Below, piece by piece: positions 25,964 to 34,661 of a DNA stretch of 64,000 nucleotides; the stretch's first letter is position 1, and each line of letters opens with the position of its first letter. The DNA comes from Lacihabitans sp. CCS-44 (GTDB lineage: Bacteria; Bacteroidota; Bacteroidia; Cytophagales; Spirosomataceae), in NCBI RefSeq assembly GCF_024343735.1, contig NZ_RJUE01000002.1, forward strand, positions 275,215 through 339,214. Reading direction: 5' to 3'. Under the pieces are notes generated by a model. The model saw only the letters and a list, made by a program, of their open reading frames with translations. It was not told the origin of the DNA and ran no database searches. Made by a program: the position numbers and the translations under genes.

Positions 25964-26014
25964 TTATAAATCTCTCAAAATGTATGGTATAAAAATAAAT
26001 TTTAGATTTATTTA

Positions 26015-26045
26015 TTGACACATGAAACGTTTCGTGTTACATTTA
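26015..26045 (+). promoter_or_regulatory. HigBA promoter with embedded palindromic operator
   Basis: A TTG at 26015-26017 and TACATTTA at 26038-26045 are 20 bp apart, matching the TTG-N19-TAnnTTTG promoter form of Bacteroidota. Between them lies the palindrome GAAACGTTTC with extended arms (ACA-y-GAAACGTTTC-r-TGT). HigA antitoxins usually repress by binding such a palindrome over the promoter. Confidence 0.65.
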
Positions 26046-26049
26046 TGTC

Positions 26050-26327
26050 ATGATACTAAATTATAAGCACAAAGGTTTGAAGCAATATGCACTAAAAGGA
26101 GATAGGTCGAAGCTGCCAAGTGCTCATATTTCAAAAATTCGGTAGATTTTAACTAGACTTGATGCTGCTCAATCACCTGAATTAATGAATCACCAGGATA
26201 CAATTTTCATCCACTAAAAGGAGATTTAAAAGGTTTTTATGCTGTCAAAGTTTCAGGAAATTGGCGGATAATATTTAGGTTTGAAAACGAGAACTCTACC
26301 GATTTAGATTATATAGATTATCATTAA
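26050..26327 (+). pseudogene. higB: Inactivated HigB toxin gene
   Basis: Reading from ATG 26050, the frame gives a typical HigB start (NYKHKGLKQY). It hits TAG at 26143-26145, where a Leu codon is expected (R-stop-ILTRLDAAQ). After NHQ a one-base deletion near 26194 shifts the frame. Restoring that base gives GYNFHPLKGDLKGFYAV and GNWRIIFRFEN and a normal stop at 26327. With the base restored the length is 93 codons, the usual HigB size. Two independent lesions mean that no active RelE-like mRNA interferase is made, while the antitoxin gene is intact. Confidence 0.9.
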
Positions 26328-26350
26328 ATATTTAAAAGTGAGGATATATT

Positions 26351-26680
26351 ATGGCATTATTTGACCCAGCCCACCCAGGAGAGTTAATTAGAGAGACAAT
26401 TGAAGGGATTAGAGAAGAGACAGGGGAAAGACTAACTATTGCTGAAGTAGCTGATGGACTAGGTACAACTCGCAAAACTCTTTCTGCAATATTAAATGGT
26501 CGCCAGAGCGTAACACCAGAAATGGCTTTACGGTTAGAAGTTGCTTTTTCCAATACTACAGCGGAATTTTGGTTAACTGTACAAGAAAATTACGACCTAG
26601 CCAAAGCCAGACAAAGGGTCAATACAAATACTGTTAGAATATTTTGGAATCCTTCAAATTTGGCTTTGAAACCAGCGTGA
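26351..26680 (+). CDS. higA: HigA-family antitoxin, now without a functional toxin
   Basis: The 109-residue protein starts MALFDPAHPGELIRETIEGI and contains a helix-turn-helix from about residues 28 to 60 (LTIAEVADGLGTTRKTLSAIL, then NGRQSVTPEMALRLE). A TAEFWLTVQENYDL segment characteristic of HigA follows. It starts 23 bp after the dead higB gene in the normal toxin-first order. It likely still binds the upstream palindrome, and may serve as a plain repressor or protect against related toxins. Confidence 0.93.
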   Translation: MALFDPAHPGELIRETIEGIREETGERLTIAEVADGLGTTRKTLSAILNGRQSVTPEMALRLEVAFSNTTAEFWLTVQENYDLAKARQRVNTNTVRIFWNPSNLALKPA

Positions 26681-26982
26681 AGATTTTCAGATATTTGTGT
26701 AAATTTTACCTGGTTTTGGATTCATTAATTAAACCAAAATACTAGAAAGACTCTTTCGAATTTAGGTCTTTTGGATGGCCTTAATTCAAAGACTAATATA
26801 GACTGGAAGAAGATTTCGGCGTAATCACTTTTTCTCTCAAACTTTGTGTTATTTATTGTTATGTTTACGCGTAGCTCCAATGTTTCCCTGCAATCGTTCC
26901 CATAAATTTTCTCCAAATCAGGCTATTCAAAAAGGAATAAATTATATTTATTTGAGTAATTTTAGTGTTCAACCCATTTACT
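26681..26982. other. Intergenic region with a LacI-type operator candidate
   Basis: No gene is supported in these 302 bp. At 26889-26902 the sequence TGCAATCGTTCCCA matches the LacI-family operator form TGNAANCGNTTNCA with one mismatch. It lies about 80 bp upstream of the esterase-esterase-kdgF operon. A full match occurs in front of the LacI-type gene at 59.8 kb. Confidence 0.45.
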
Positions 26983-27954
26983 ATGAATAAAACGACCTTT
27001 TTGCTTTTCTTGCTCTTCTCTTTTCAGGCAATTTTTGCCCAGAGCAAAAAGGGATTGACTTACAAACCAGACACATCTTTTACCAAATATCAAGCCGTAA
27101 AATGGGCACTGACCCAATCGCCCAATGCCAAATTAGCAATTGCCAAAGACATAAAGAATATTACCATTAAAGAAAATATCAAATACACCACCGAAGATGG
27201 TATGGACTTGATGTTGGATGTTTTTTCTCCCAAAAACAAAAAAAATGCCCCATGCCTCATCATAATTCATGGCGGAGGCTGGCGTTCAGGCGATAGAACA
27301 CACCACCACGAAATGGCCAAAGTGTTGGCTTCGAGAGGTTATGTGGTAGTTACTCCTTCATATAGATTATCAACCCATGCGTTATATCCAGCAGCGATGG
27401 TAGATGCAAAAACAGCTATCAGATGGACAAGGGCCAATGCCCAATCTTTAGGAATAAATCCGAAAAAAATTGCTCTGGCTGGTTTTTCAGCTGGAGGACA
27501 AATGGCTGCTTTGGTTGGCACTACAAACGACGAAAAGCTTTATGACAAAAGCGAAACATTGAAAAACATAAGTTCAAAAGTAGCCTCTGTGATAGATTTG
27601 GATGGGATTTTGGCCTACATTCACCCAGAATCTGGCGAAGGTGACGACAGTAGAAATATTTCGGCTGCAACATATTATTTTGGATTTTCGAAAACCGAAA
27701 AACCCGAGCTTTGGCACGAAGCCAGTGCTTTAAATCACGTATCGGCTGGTGATCCGCCCATACTTTTTATCAACAGTTCGCAAGAAAGAATGCACGCTGG
27801 GCGGGAAGACTTTATTAAGAAGCTTAACGGTTTTGGTATTTATTCTGAAGTGCATACTTTCAATGCTCCACATACTTTTTGTATGCTTGATGAGTGGTTT
27901 TTGCCAACTATAGACCTTATGGATAAGTTCTTAATCAAAACCTTAAAGCTATGA
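26983..27954 (+). CDS. Secreted alpha/beta hydrolase, esterase/lipase type
   Basis: The 323-residue protein has a signal peptide (MNKTTFLLFLLFSFQAIFAQ). Its hydrolase fold shows the oxyanion motif HGGGW (residues 96-100), the nucleophile elbow GFSAGG (Ser169), and a late His in APHTFCMLDEW. It resembles carbohydrate esterases found beside pectin and xylan genes, so removal of acetyl or feruloyl groups from plant polymers is likely. An upstream ATG at 26965 would spoil the signal peptide. It overlaps the next gene by 4 bp (ATGA), giving an operon with a second hydrolase and kdgF. Confidence 0.82.
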   Translation: MNKTTFLLFLLFSFQAIFAQSKKGLTYKPDTSFTKYQAVKWALTQSPNAKLAIAKDIKNITIKENIKYTTEDGMDLMLDVFSPKNKKNAPCLIIIHGGGWRSGDRTHHHEMAKVLASRGYVVVTPSYRLSTHALYPAAMVDAKTAIRWTRANAQSLGINPKKIALAGFSAGGQMAALVGTTNDEKLYDKSETLKNISSKVASVIDLDGILAYIHPESGEGDDSRNISAATYYFGFSKTEKPELWHEASALNHVSAGDPPILFINSSQERMHAGREDFIKKLNGFGIYSEVHTFNAPHTFCMLDEWFLPTIDLMDKFLIKTLKL

Positions 27955-29084
27955 AAAAACTGATATTTATGATTCTGTTTTGTATTATGGGTGGAGCTTT
28001 TGTTCAAGCTCAATTGCGACAAGGTGCTTTTTTTACACCCGAGCAATCGAAGGTTGAAATCGAGCATTTGGCTTCACTTTATAGCTCAAAATCGGACTGG
28101 CAGAAAAGGGCGAAAGCAATCAGAAAAGGCATAAAAGAAGGAGCGGAGGTTACGAGTATCAAACCTAATCAAAAAATAAAGGCAACCATACATAGCAAGA
28201 AAAGCTTGGATGGATACACCGTAGAAAATGTCTTTTTTGAGAGCCTTCCTGGCATTTATGTTTCAGGAAATTTGTATAAACCAACAAAATTTTCTGGTAA
28301 AATACCAGCCGTTTTAGCTCCGCATGGACATGGAAAAGACCCGAGGTTTGGCGAAGCTACGCAAAAACGTTGTGCCACCATGGCCAGAATGGGTGCGGTG
28401 GTTTTTACTTACGACATGATAGGCTACACCGACATGCAACAATGTGACCATAAAATAGCTCCAGCTTTAAAATTGCAAATAATAAATAGCATTAGGGCAT
28501 TGGATTTCCTGAGTCAATTGCCCGAAGTTGACAAAAATAAAATTGCCGTTTCAGGAGAATCTGGGGGAGGAACGCAAACCTTTGTATTAGCAGCTTTAGA
28601 CAATCGTGTGGCGGTTTCGGTGCCTGTGGTGATGGTTTCCAACTACTTCTTTGGTGGCTGTACTTGTGAAAGTGGAATGCCGATTCATGTAAGACCTGAT
28701 CATGCCACCACCAATGTTGAAATAGCCGCGTGTTTTGCCCCGAAACCTATGCTTTTGGTATCTGATGGAGACGATTGGACCAAGTTTACACCTGATTTGG
28801 AGTTTCCGCACATTCAAAGAATATACTCTTTTTTCGATGCAAAAGATAAGGTAAAGAACGTGCATTTGCCTCTTGAAAAACATGATTATGGTCCTTCAAA
28901 ACGGAAGGCTGCCTATGATTTTCTGGCTAAAAATTTGGGATTAGATATTAGCATGGCAGACGAATTAAAAAGTCAAGTTTTGGCGAGAGAAGAGTTGACA
29001 GTTTTCAAAAATGAATATCCCTTACCAGCAAATGCCTTGAAAGGCAACGATGCAATTATAAGTTTACTAAAAACCATTAAATGA
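27951..29084 (+). CDS. Secreted alpha/beta hydrolase (acetyl-xylan-esterase/dienelactone-hydrolase-like)
   Basis: The 377-residue protein has a signal peptide ending near QAQ (residues 19-21). It shows the nucleophile elbow SGESGGGTQT (Ser204), an oxyanion segment APHGHGKDPR, and a Cys-rich YFFGGCTCESGMP stretch conserved in Bacteroidota relatives. The C-terminal KHDYGPSKRKAAYDF supplies the probable catalytic His. It overlaps its upstream neighbour and the downstream kdgF gene by 4 bp each. A role in deacylating plant polysaccharide fragments is inferred from context. Confidence 0.8.
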   Translation: MKKLIFMILFCIMGGAFVQAQLRQGAFFTPEQSKVEIEHLASLYSSKSDWQKRAKAIRKGIKEGAEVTSIKPNQKIKATIHSKKSLDGYTVENVFFESLPGIYVSGNLYKPTKFSGKIPAVLAPHGHGKDPRFGEATQKRCATMARMGAVVFTYDMIGYTDMQQCDHKIAPALKLQIINSIRALDFLSQLPEVDKNKIAVSGESGGGTQTFVLAALDNRVAVSVPVVMVSNYFFGGCTCESGMPIHVRPDHATTNVEIAACFAPKPMLLVSDGDDWTKFTPDLEFPHIQRIYSFFDAKDKVKNVHLPLEKHDYGPSKRKAAYDFLAKNLGLDISMADELKSQVLAREELTVFKNEYPLPANALKGNDAIISLLKTIK

Positions 29085-29407
29085 ACACATTAATAGAAGA
29101 TAAAGAAGTAGAATGGCTTGACCTCGGCGGCGGAATAAGACGCAAAGTGATGGCTTACGACGACCAAATGATGGTGGTGAAAGTGGCTTTTGAAGCAGGA
29201 GGAATTGGTGCCATGCACAGCCATCCGCACACACAGGCGAGTTATGTGGCCAGTGGAAAATTCGACATTACGATAGATGGAAAAACCAAAACGCTCAAAG
29301 GCGGCGATGTATATTTTGTACCAAGCGATTTGGTACATGGTGCAGTATGTTTAGAGGCTGGTGAGTTGATTGATGTTTTTCATCCACTTCGTGAGGATTT
29401 TCTTTGA
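29081..29407 (+). CDS. kdgF: KdgF, unsaturated uronate linearising cupin
   Basis: The 108-residue single-domain cupin carries metal-ligand candidates H46, H48 and Q52 in MHSHPHTQASYV and H86 in PSDLVHGAVCLE. KdgF converts 4,5-unsaturated monouronate, released by GH105/GH88 hydrolases or exolyases, to the linear diketo form used by KduI. It ends the three-gene overlapping operon and is followed by a GH105 gene, which supplies its substrate. Length and motifs match the family well. Confidence 0.9.
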   Translation: MNTLIEDKEVEWLDLGGGIRRKVMAYDDQMMVVKVAFEAGGIGAMHSHPHTQASYVASGKFDITIDGKTKTLKGGDVYFVPSDLVHGAVCLEAGELIDVFHPLREDFL

Positions 29408-29428
29408 GGTTTTTTTTTGGACACATTA

Positions 29429-29567
29429 TTAACCGCAAAGACGCTAAGTATCCGCTAAGAATGCAAAGGATTTATAAAGCGAAATGCGATTTTTACAAAA
29501 AAATGATAATTTAGAATAAAAACACTCTGCGGACTTTGCGTCTTTTCTTTGCAAACTTTGCGGTTAA
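29429..29567. repeat. Inverted repeat TTAACCGCAAAG between kdgF and GH105
   Basis: The perfect 12-bp arms TTAACCGCAAAG (29429-29440) and CTTTGCGGTTAA (29556-29567) enclose inner partial matches (GACGC / GCGTC). The whole can fold into one long stem. Fragments of the same family (CGCAAAG, CGCTAAG) recur at about 13.6, 46.7, 48.5 and 59.8 kb. Confidence 0.65.
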
Positions 29568-29586
29568 TTTTTGAAACCAAATCTTT

Positions 29587-31488
29587 ATGAAAAAATACAT
29601 TTTATACATTTCGTTCTTTTGTTTTTCTATTTCTGGACAGGCTCAGAAACCTTATTCTCAGCAGATGGTTGATTCATTTATAGGCTGGTATCCAGACTCT
29701 ATTGTGGTGAAACCTCGGGTGAAATCTACTTGGGATTATGAGCAAGGATTGATGCTTAAAGCCATAGAAAAAGTGTGGCGACGAACGGCTGATACCAAAT
29801 ATTACGACTATATTTTGGCTGACATGAACCGTTTTGTAGCTGAAGATGGTATCATAAAAACCTACAAAACAGAGGATTATAATCTGGATAATATCAATTC
29901 TGGAAGAGCCTTGCTGATGTTATATCAACAAACACAACCTGGAAAAGACAAGTTTAAAAAGGCGGCAGATGTACTTTGGCATCAGCTTGAAAATCAGCCA
30001 AAAACCAAAGAAGGTGCTTATTGGCACAAACAACGTTATCCATATCAAATTTGGTTAGATGGACTTTTTATGGCCGAGCCTTTTTCGGCTGAATATGCCA
30101 AAATTTTTAATCATACTGAGCATTTTGACCATATCGCAAAACAATTTGCCCAAGTTGAAAAATACATGGTTGACCCTAAAACTGGTTTGATTTTCCATGG
30201 TTACGATGAATCGAAGTCCGAAAAATGGGCCGATAAAAAAACGGGACTTTCGCCACATTTTTGGAGTAGAGCCATTGGTTGGTACGGAATGGCTTTGGTT
30301 GAAGTCCTCGATTATTTTCCCGAAAATCATCCAGAAAGACCTAAGCTCATTAAATATTTACAAAGATTAGCACCGGTTTTGGCAAAATATCAAGACTCAA
30401 AATCAGGTGTTTGGTATCAAATGACTGCTTTGGCAGGCAAAAAAGGCAACTATTTGGAAGCATCGGCCTCTTGTATGTTTGTTTATACATTGGCCAAAGC
30501 CTCTCGAATGGGCTACATCAGTCCTATTTATCAAGCCAATGCGAAGAAAGGCTATGCGGGCATTCTGAAAGAATTTGTTGAAAAAGAAGCTGATGGAAGT
30601 TTGGCACTGCAAAAGACGGTTTCAGTCGGCGGTTTGGGTGGAAATCCTTACAGAGATGGTACTTATGAGTATTATTTGAGCGAGCCGCTTCGCAAGAACG
30701 ATTTGAAAGGTGTTGGTCCATTCATTTTTGCTAGTATTGAGATGGAGATTTTGGAAGAAAATAATATTGGAAAAGGTAAAAAAGTGGCCTTGGATTATTA
30801 CTTCAACCGAGAGTTTAGAAAAGATTGGAATGGCCAAAATGAGCAGTTCCATTATACCTGGGAAGACACTTATCACTCAGGTTTCTTGTGGTGGGGCGAT
30901 GTTTTCAAAAACTATGGGGCCAAACTTACGGCAATAAAAGACAAACCAACCTCAGCCAATTTGAAAGGGCAAAATGTGTACATCATCGTCGATCCTGATA
31001 CAAAGAAAGAAACAGCTGCTCCAAATTTTATGGACAAAACTTCCATAGAAAATATCAAAAACTGGGTAAATGCTGGTGGTACTTTGGTGCTAATGGCCAA
31101 TGATACAGCCAATTGCGAGATTCCAAAATTCAATGAACTCTCAAAAACTTTTGGGATTGCTTTTTCAGGTAAAAGCCGAAATATGGTGCAAGGAACACAA
31201 TGGCATCAAGGTTTGGTGGATATTCCTTCTGGAAATCAGATATTTAATAATACCCAAAAAGTTTACGTGAAAGAGTTGGTGACACTTCAACTGAGCGGCA
31301 AGGCTTATCCAATCATTGAAGAAGGCGGTGACGTGATAATGGCCGCAACCAACTTTGGCAAAGGCCGAGTTTTTGTCATCGGTGATCCATGGCTTTACAA
31401 CGAATACGTGGATGGCCGAAGAATACCAAAAGAATATCAGAACTATCAGGCAGCCAAAGATTTGGCCAAATGGGTTTTGAGTAAATGA
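29587..31488 (+). CDS. GH105 unsaturated rhamnogalacturonyl hydrolase with C-terminal DUF4350-like domain
   Basis: The 633-residue secreted protein has a signal peptide (to about residue 20). A GH105 alpha/alpha barrel of about residues 25-395 contains the conserved acids D101 (YNLDNINSGR) and D158 (YQIWLDGLFMAEP). A C-terminal domain at about 400-633 (VYIIVDPDTKKE, WVNAGGTLVLMAND) resembles the glutamine-amidotransferase-like DUF4350/ThuA fold. GH105 enzymes release unsaturated galacturonate from rhamnogalacturonan or pectin fragments by a hydration mechanism. YteR-like single-domain enzymes are about 370 residues, so the extra domain is a real addition. Confidence 0.9.
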   Translation: MKKYILYISFFCFSISGQAQKPYSQQMVDSFIGWYPDSIVVKPRVKSTWDYEQGLMLKAIEKVWRRTADTKYYDYILADMNRFVAEDGIIKTYKTEDYNLDNINSGRALLMLYQQTQPGKDKFKKAADVLWHQLENQPKTKEGAYWHKQRYPYQIWLDGLFMAEPFSAEYAKIFNHTEHFDHIAKQFAQVEKYMVDPKTGLIFHGYDESKSEKWADKKTGLSPHFWSRAIGWYGMALVEVLDYFPENHPERPKLIKYLQRLAPVLAKYQDSKSGVWYQMTALAGKKGNYLEASASCMFVYTLAKASRMGYISPIYQANAKKGYAGILKEFVEKEADGSLALQKTVSVGGLGGNPYRDGTYEYYLSEPLRKNDLKGVGPFIFASIEMEILEENNIGKGKKVALDYYFNREFRKDWNGQNEQFHYTWEDTYHSGFLWWGDVFKNYGAKLTAIKDKPTSANLKGQNVYIIVDPDTKKETAAPNFMDKTSIENIKNWVNAGGTLVLMANDTANCEIPKFNELSKTFGIAFSGKSRNMVQGTQWHQGLVDIPSGNQIFNNTQKVYVKELVTLQLSGKAYPIIEEGGDVIMAATNFGKGRVFVIGDPWLYNEYVDGRRIPKEYQNYQAAKDLAKWVLSK

Positions 31489-31498
31489 GTTATTAATT

Positions 31499-31600
31499 GC
31501 ACACGGATTAACACAGATTTGACACGGATTTCCTTTTTTTTTATAAATAAATCCAAAAAAATATTTATCCGTGTCTGATCTATCAAATCCGTGTTCTAAT
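31499..31600. repeat. Inverted ATCCGTGT / ACACGGAT repeat
   Basis: The left side carries CACGGATTAACACAGATTTG, then GACACGGAT. The right side carries ATCCGTGTC and then AAATCCGTGTT, giving a long imperfect stem between the GH105 and pectinesterase genes. A related cluster of ATCCGTG units is at 42379. Confidence 0.55.
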
Positions 31601-31617
31601 CATTCTATTTATCATAA

Positions 31618-32673
31618 ATGAAAAATATTCTAATCTTATTTTTACTATTTTCATTTCAATTAAAAGCCCAAACTATCACGGTGGCTAAAGATGGAAGTGG
31701 AGATTTTACGTCTATTCAGAAGGCCATTGAAAGCTTTAAGCCAGACAAAGAAAAGTACAAGACCATTTTAATAAAAAACGGTGTCTACAATGAGAAACTT
31801 TGGATTGATGTGGCTCGGCATCATTTGGTTTTGAAAGGTGAAAGTACCAAAGGGGTTGTCATTACATTTACTCAAGCAAGAGATATTTGGCGATGCGAAA
31901 ACCCAAATGATTATGGTGCAGCCACTATCAATGTGATGGCTGCTGACGTGGTTTTTCAAAACTTAACAGTATTAAACGATTACGGATTTAAGGCAAAAGG
32001 CGATACTACCATCGCTTGTTTAAATGAAGCAGGAAAAGTAAATCCTTCCACCGTTCAAAACTATGCTTTGCCAAGAGAAAATGGCGAAAAGGACGGCGAG
32101 AAAATAGTTAGAAAAGATGGGCATCAATTTGCTTTCAGATCTATGCCCGGTGCAACGCGACTTTCATTTATCGATTGTGTTTTTAGGTCGGGTGGCGGTG
32201 ATACAGTGAGTCCGTGGGATGTAGAAGGGGGTATGTATTATTTCAAAAACTGCGAAATCGAGGGTCATGTAGATTTGTATTGTCCTCGTGGAAATGCATT
32301 GATTGAAAACTCAAAGTTTATTTGTCACAACATGAGTGCAGCCATTTGGCACGATGGTTCGGCCAAAGAAAGTGACAAGACAGTATTAATAAATTGCTCA
32401 TTTGAAGGCGATAAAGGTTTTAAACTGGGTCGATATCACCGAGAGGCTCAGATGTTCTTGATAGATTGTAAGTTTTCAGAAAACATGGCGGATGCGTCCA
32501 TTTATCAGTCGGGCGACAGGAAATTGCAGTGGGGACACAGGATATTCTACAAAAACTGCCACCGTGAAAACGGAGATTTTGCTTGGCACAAAGACAACAC
32601 TTCGTTGAAGAAAAAAGATTTGAATTTCGAAAAAGTATTTGGGCAAAACTGGATTAAGCCGAGCCTCTATTGA
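31618..32673 (+). CDS. Pectin methylesterase (CE8)
   Basis: The 351-residue secreted protein has a signal peptide (to about QLKAQ, residue 18) and the CE8 start TITVAKDGSGDFTSIQKAI. Catalytic-site segments are GHQFAFRS (Gln170), VSPWDVEGG (Asp201) and EIEGHVDLYCPRG (Asp219). It strips methyl groups from homogalacturonan so that GH28 enzymes and lyases can act. It ends 20 bp inside the 3' end of the convergent GntR-type regulator gene. Confidence 0.92.
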   Translation: MKNILILFLLFSFQLKAQTITVAKDGSGDFTSIQKAIESFKPDKEKYKTILIKNGVYNEKLWIDVARHHLVLKGESTKGVVITFTQARDIWRCENPNDYGAATINVMAADVVFQNLTVLNDYGFKAKGDTTIACLNEAGKVNPSTVQNYALPRENGEKDGEKIVRKDGHQFAFRSMPGATRLSFIDCVFRSGGGDTVSPWDVEGGMYYFKNCEIEGHVDLYCPRGNALIENSKFICHNMSAAIWHDGSAKESDKTVLINCSFEGDKGFKLGRYHREAQMFLIDCKFSENMADASIYQSGDRKLQWGHRIFYKNCHRENGDFAWHKDNTSLKKKDLNFEKVFGQNWIKPSLY

Positions 32674-33682
32674 TGATGTAAAATGGGTTTTTTTCGGAAA
32701 CAAAGATCTTTTGCAAAACTACTTCTGCGGCTCTACGACCCATGGCCTCAAAATCAGTTGTGATAACCGTGATGTCCAAGACCTCTTTAAGCGTGGTTTC
32801 GTTAAACGAAATTATGCCCATATCTCTGCCTAAAACCAACTCATTCTTTTTGGAATATTTTATAACATCGGCTAAGTCGTACTCTTCAATGACTACATAC
32901 AAAACATTGTTTTCGTGGTCTGCTAGAGCAGATTCTGCTGAAGAAAATACTTTGGCTGAGAGGTTATTGTAAGCACAAAAAGTCCTGAAACCTTTCATTA
33001 TTTCGGCTGGATAATTGTTATCGTCTGGAAAAATGAGGTAAAGTTTATTGTATTTCTTTATTTTGGTCAAATTCTTCTCAAATGCTGAAAAAATATCTTG
33101 TTCAAAATCTTGATAAATAGTGGGAACGTCTTTTAGTTCATGTACGTATTTGTCGAGAAGAAGTAGTTCTGACTTGGGTATTTTGTTCAAAATAGGCAGA
33201 AAAACCTCCTTGCTTTCTAGAAAATGTGGCATAACCACATAGAAATTATATTTGCCTAGATTTCTGTCAATAATATCCTCAAATGAATCAGCCGAATAGT
33301 TATGTATTTGCAAATCCACGATGCTGTTTTCACCAAGGCCTTTGAGTAAAGCGTAGTAAATCAGCTTTTTGTACGAGCTCATTTTATTCATGACCAACAG
33401 GACCCGCATCTTGTTTTCCCTATTGGCTTTTACAAAATACCCTTTGCCGTGCACTGACTCTATAAATCCCAATCTTTTCAGCTCTCTGTAGGCTTTTTCT
33501 ACGGTATCTCTAGAAAGCAAATGCTCAATGCTCAGCTCGGTGATAGACATCAGCTGGTCATTTTTCTTATAATACCCGCGTTCTATGTCGTTTACGATGG
33601 CATTTACAATTTGCTTATACTTAGGGGTTTTGTCCTTTTCGTTGATAGATAATACCCTATTTAGATTCTCCGATTTCTTCAT
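32654..33682 (-). CDS. GntR-type regulator with LacI-like sugar-binding domain
   Basis: The 342-residue protein has an N-terminal GntR winged helix (about residues 18-86: KYKQIVNAIVNDIERGYYKK through HGKGYFVKAN). From about residue 91 it has a periplasmic-binding-like ligand domain (MRVLLVMNKMSSYKKLIYYAL). Bacteroidota regulators of this hybrid layout usually control carbohydrate genes and bind sugars or sugar acids. It lies between pectinesterase and rhamnose mutarotase genes, so rhamnose, a uronate or an oligosaccharide is a reasonable effector. An operator-like CGCAATCGTTTCCG lies in its upstream gap. Confidence 0.88.
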   Translation of the reverse strand: MKKSENLNRVLSINEKDKTPKYKQIVNAIVNDIERGYYKKNDQLMSITELSIEHLLSRDTVEKAYRELKRLGFIESVHGKGYFVKANRENKMRVLLVMNKMSSYKKLIYYALLKGLGENSIVDLQIHNYSADSFEDIIDRNLGKYNFYVVMPHFLESKEVFLPILNKIPKSELLLLDKYVHELKDVPTIYQDFEQDIFSAFEKNLTKIKKYNKLYLIFPDDNNYPAEIMKGFRTFCAYNNLSAKVFSSAESALADHENNVLYVVIEEYDLADVIKYSKKNELVLGRDMGIISFNETTLKEVLDITVITTDFEAMGRRAAEVVLQKIFVSEKNPFYIINRGSA

Positions 33683-33757
33683 CCGAGGTCAATTAACATT
33701 AAATCTATCACAAATTAACCAATATTTTTGAAAGTATGTCTCCTGCACTCTTTTCTT

Positions 33758-33771
33758 CGCAATCGTTTCCG
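33758..33771. promoter_or_regulatory. LacI-type operator-like site between GntR regulator and rhaM
   Basis: CGCAATCGTTTCCG shares the AANCGNTT core of LacI-family operators and the run GCAATCGTT with sites at 26889 and 59812. It lies between the divergent regulator and L-rhamnose mutarotase genes. Confidence 0.4.
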
Positions 33772-33930
33772 TAGATTCTTGGTGAGAAACATATGAGTGC
33801 AGGATTTGGATATTGCTCGTTATCAACTAAATTGCTTGAAGAATTCAAATTTGATAAACAAGCTTAGCGGTACCTTAAATAAAAAGACTATTCCTAGCGT
33901 CATAGTGACCGTGCGGTAAAGAATATTTAT

Positions 33931-34245
33931 ATGACAAAACTCGCCTTTAAAATGAAGCTTTTTCCCGGAAAAGTGGAAGAATACCAAAAACGTCACGATG
34001 AAATTTGGCCTGAATTGGTGGATTTGCTTCACCAACATGGCATATCTGATTACTCCATATTTTTGGATGAAGAAACACTCAGCCTTTTCGGAGTTTTGAG
34101 TGTGGAAGACGAAACCCAAATGGACGAACTTCCGAAAACTGAAATCATGAAAAAATGGTGGGTCTATATGGCCGATATCATGGAAACCAACCCAGACAAT
34201 TCGCCGGTGAGTGTGAGTTTGAAGGATGTGTTTTATATGAGTTGA
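33931..34245 (+). CDS. rhaM: L-rhamnose mutarotase
   Basis: The 104-residue protein matches RhaM throughout: [24 protein letters not shown] with His22, [17 protein letters not shown], and the aromatic [13 protein letters not shown] near the C-terminus. It interconverts alpha and beta L-rhamnopyranose so that the isomerase receives the right anomer. Rhamnose comes from rhamnogalacturonan-I, cut by the enzymes around it. No rhaA, rhaB or rhaD gene is in the window. Confidence 0.93.
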   Translation: MTKLAFKMKLFPGKVEEYQKRHDEIWPELVDLLHQHGISDYSIFLDEETLSLFGVLSVEDETQMDELPKTEIMKKWWVYMADIMETNPDNSPVSVSLKDVFYMS

Positions 34246-34304
34246 TTTAGTGATGAGTTCTGAGCTGTACTTGCCTAAAATTGAATTTCTGATATTAACA
34301 AAAA

Positions 34305-34606
34305 CCTGACCCAGAAAGGGTAAAATGTGAATAGCTCATGGGTGTAACCCATGGAATTTAATAGTTGACAATCAAAAGAGACCCTGAAAGGGTCAAATCT
34401 GAGTAACCATGGGTGAAACCCATGGACAAAGAAATAGAAAAAGCAATATGACCCTGAAAGTGTCGAATCCGAGTAACCAATGGTGAAAGCCATGGAATAG
34501 AATAAAGAGAATCAAAAGAGACCCTGAAAGGGTCAAATCCGAGTAACCATGGGTGAAACCCATGGGAAAAAGAATAAAGAGAATCATAATGACCCTGAAA
34601 GGGTCA
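34305..34606. repeat. 70-bp tandem array of paired hairpins
   Basis: Five copies of a GACCCTGAAAGGGTC-type palindrome (starting about 34309, 34380, 34450, 34520 and 34591) alternate with four copies of CCATGGGTGAAACCCATGG (34338, 34407, 34477, 34547). The period is 70-71 bp. AT-rich linkers join them. Copy 3 is the most worn. The array fills most of the 416-bp gap before the GH105 gene at 34662. A second, sequence-diverged member with the same design is at 40004-40089. Antisense ORFs across it are artefacts of the repeat. Confidence 0.92.
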
Positions 34607-34661
34607 AACAATATTCAGGGAGAAATAAACAACAAAACAATTTTTTTTAAAATCATAAGAA

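Noticed and set aside
26725..26916. 63-codon minus-strand frame before the esterase operon
   Set aside because: No recognised family, no sensible neighbour, and it covers a gap that holds an operator-like site. Chance frame in AT-rich DNA.
34275..34611. Short antisense frames and CRISPR-like spacing in the 34.3-kb array
   Set aside because: The repeated units are palindromic with conserved, not unique, linkers, and no cas genes are near. The frames are by-products of the repeat.
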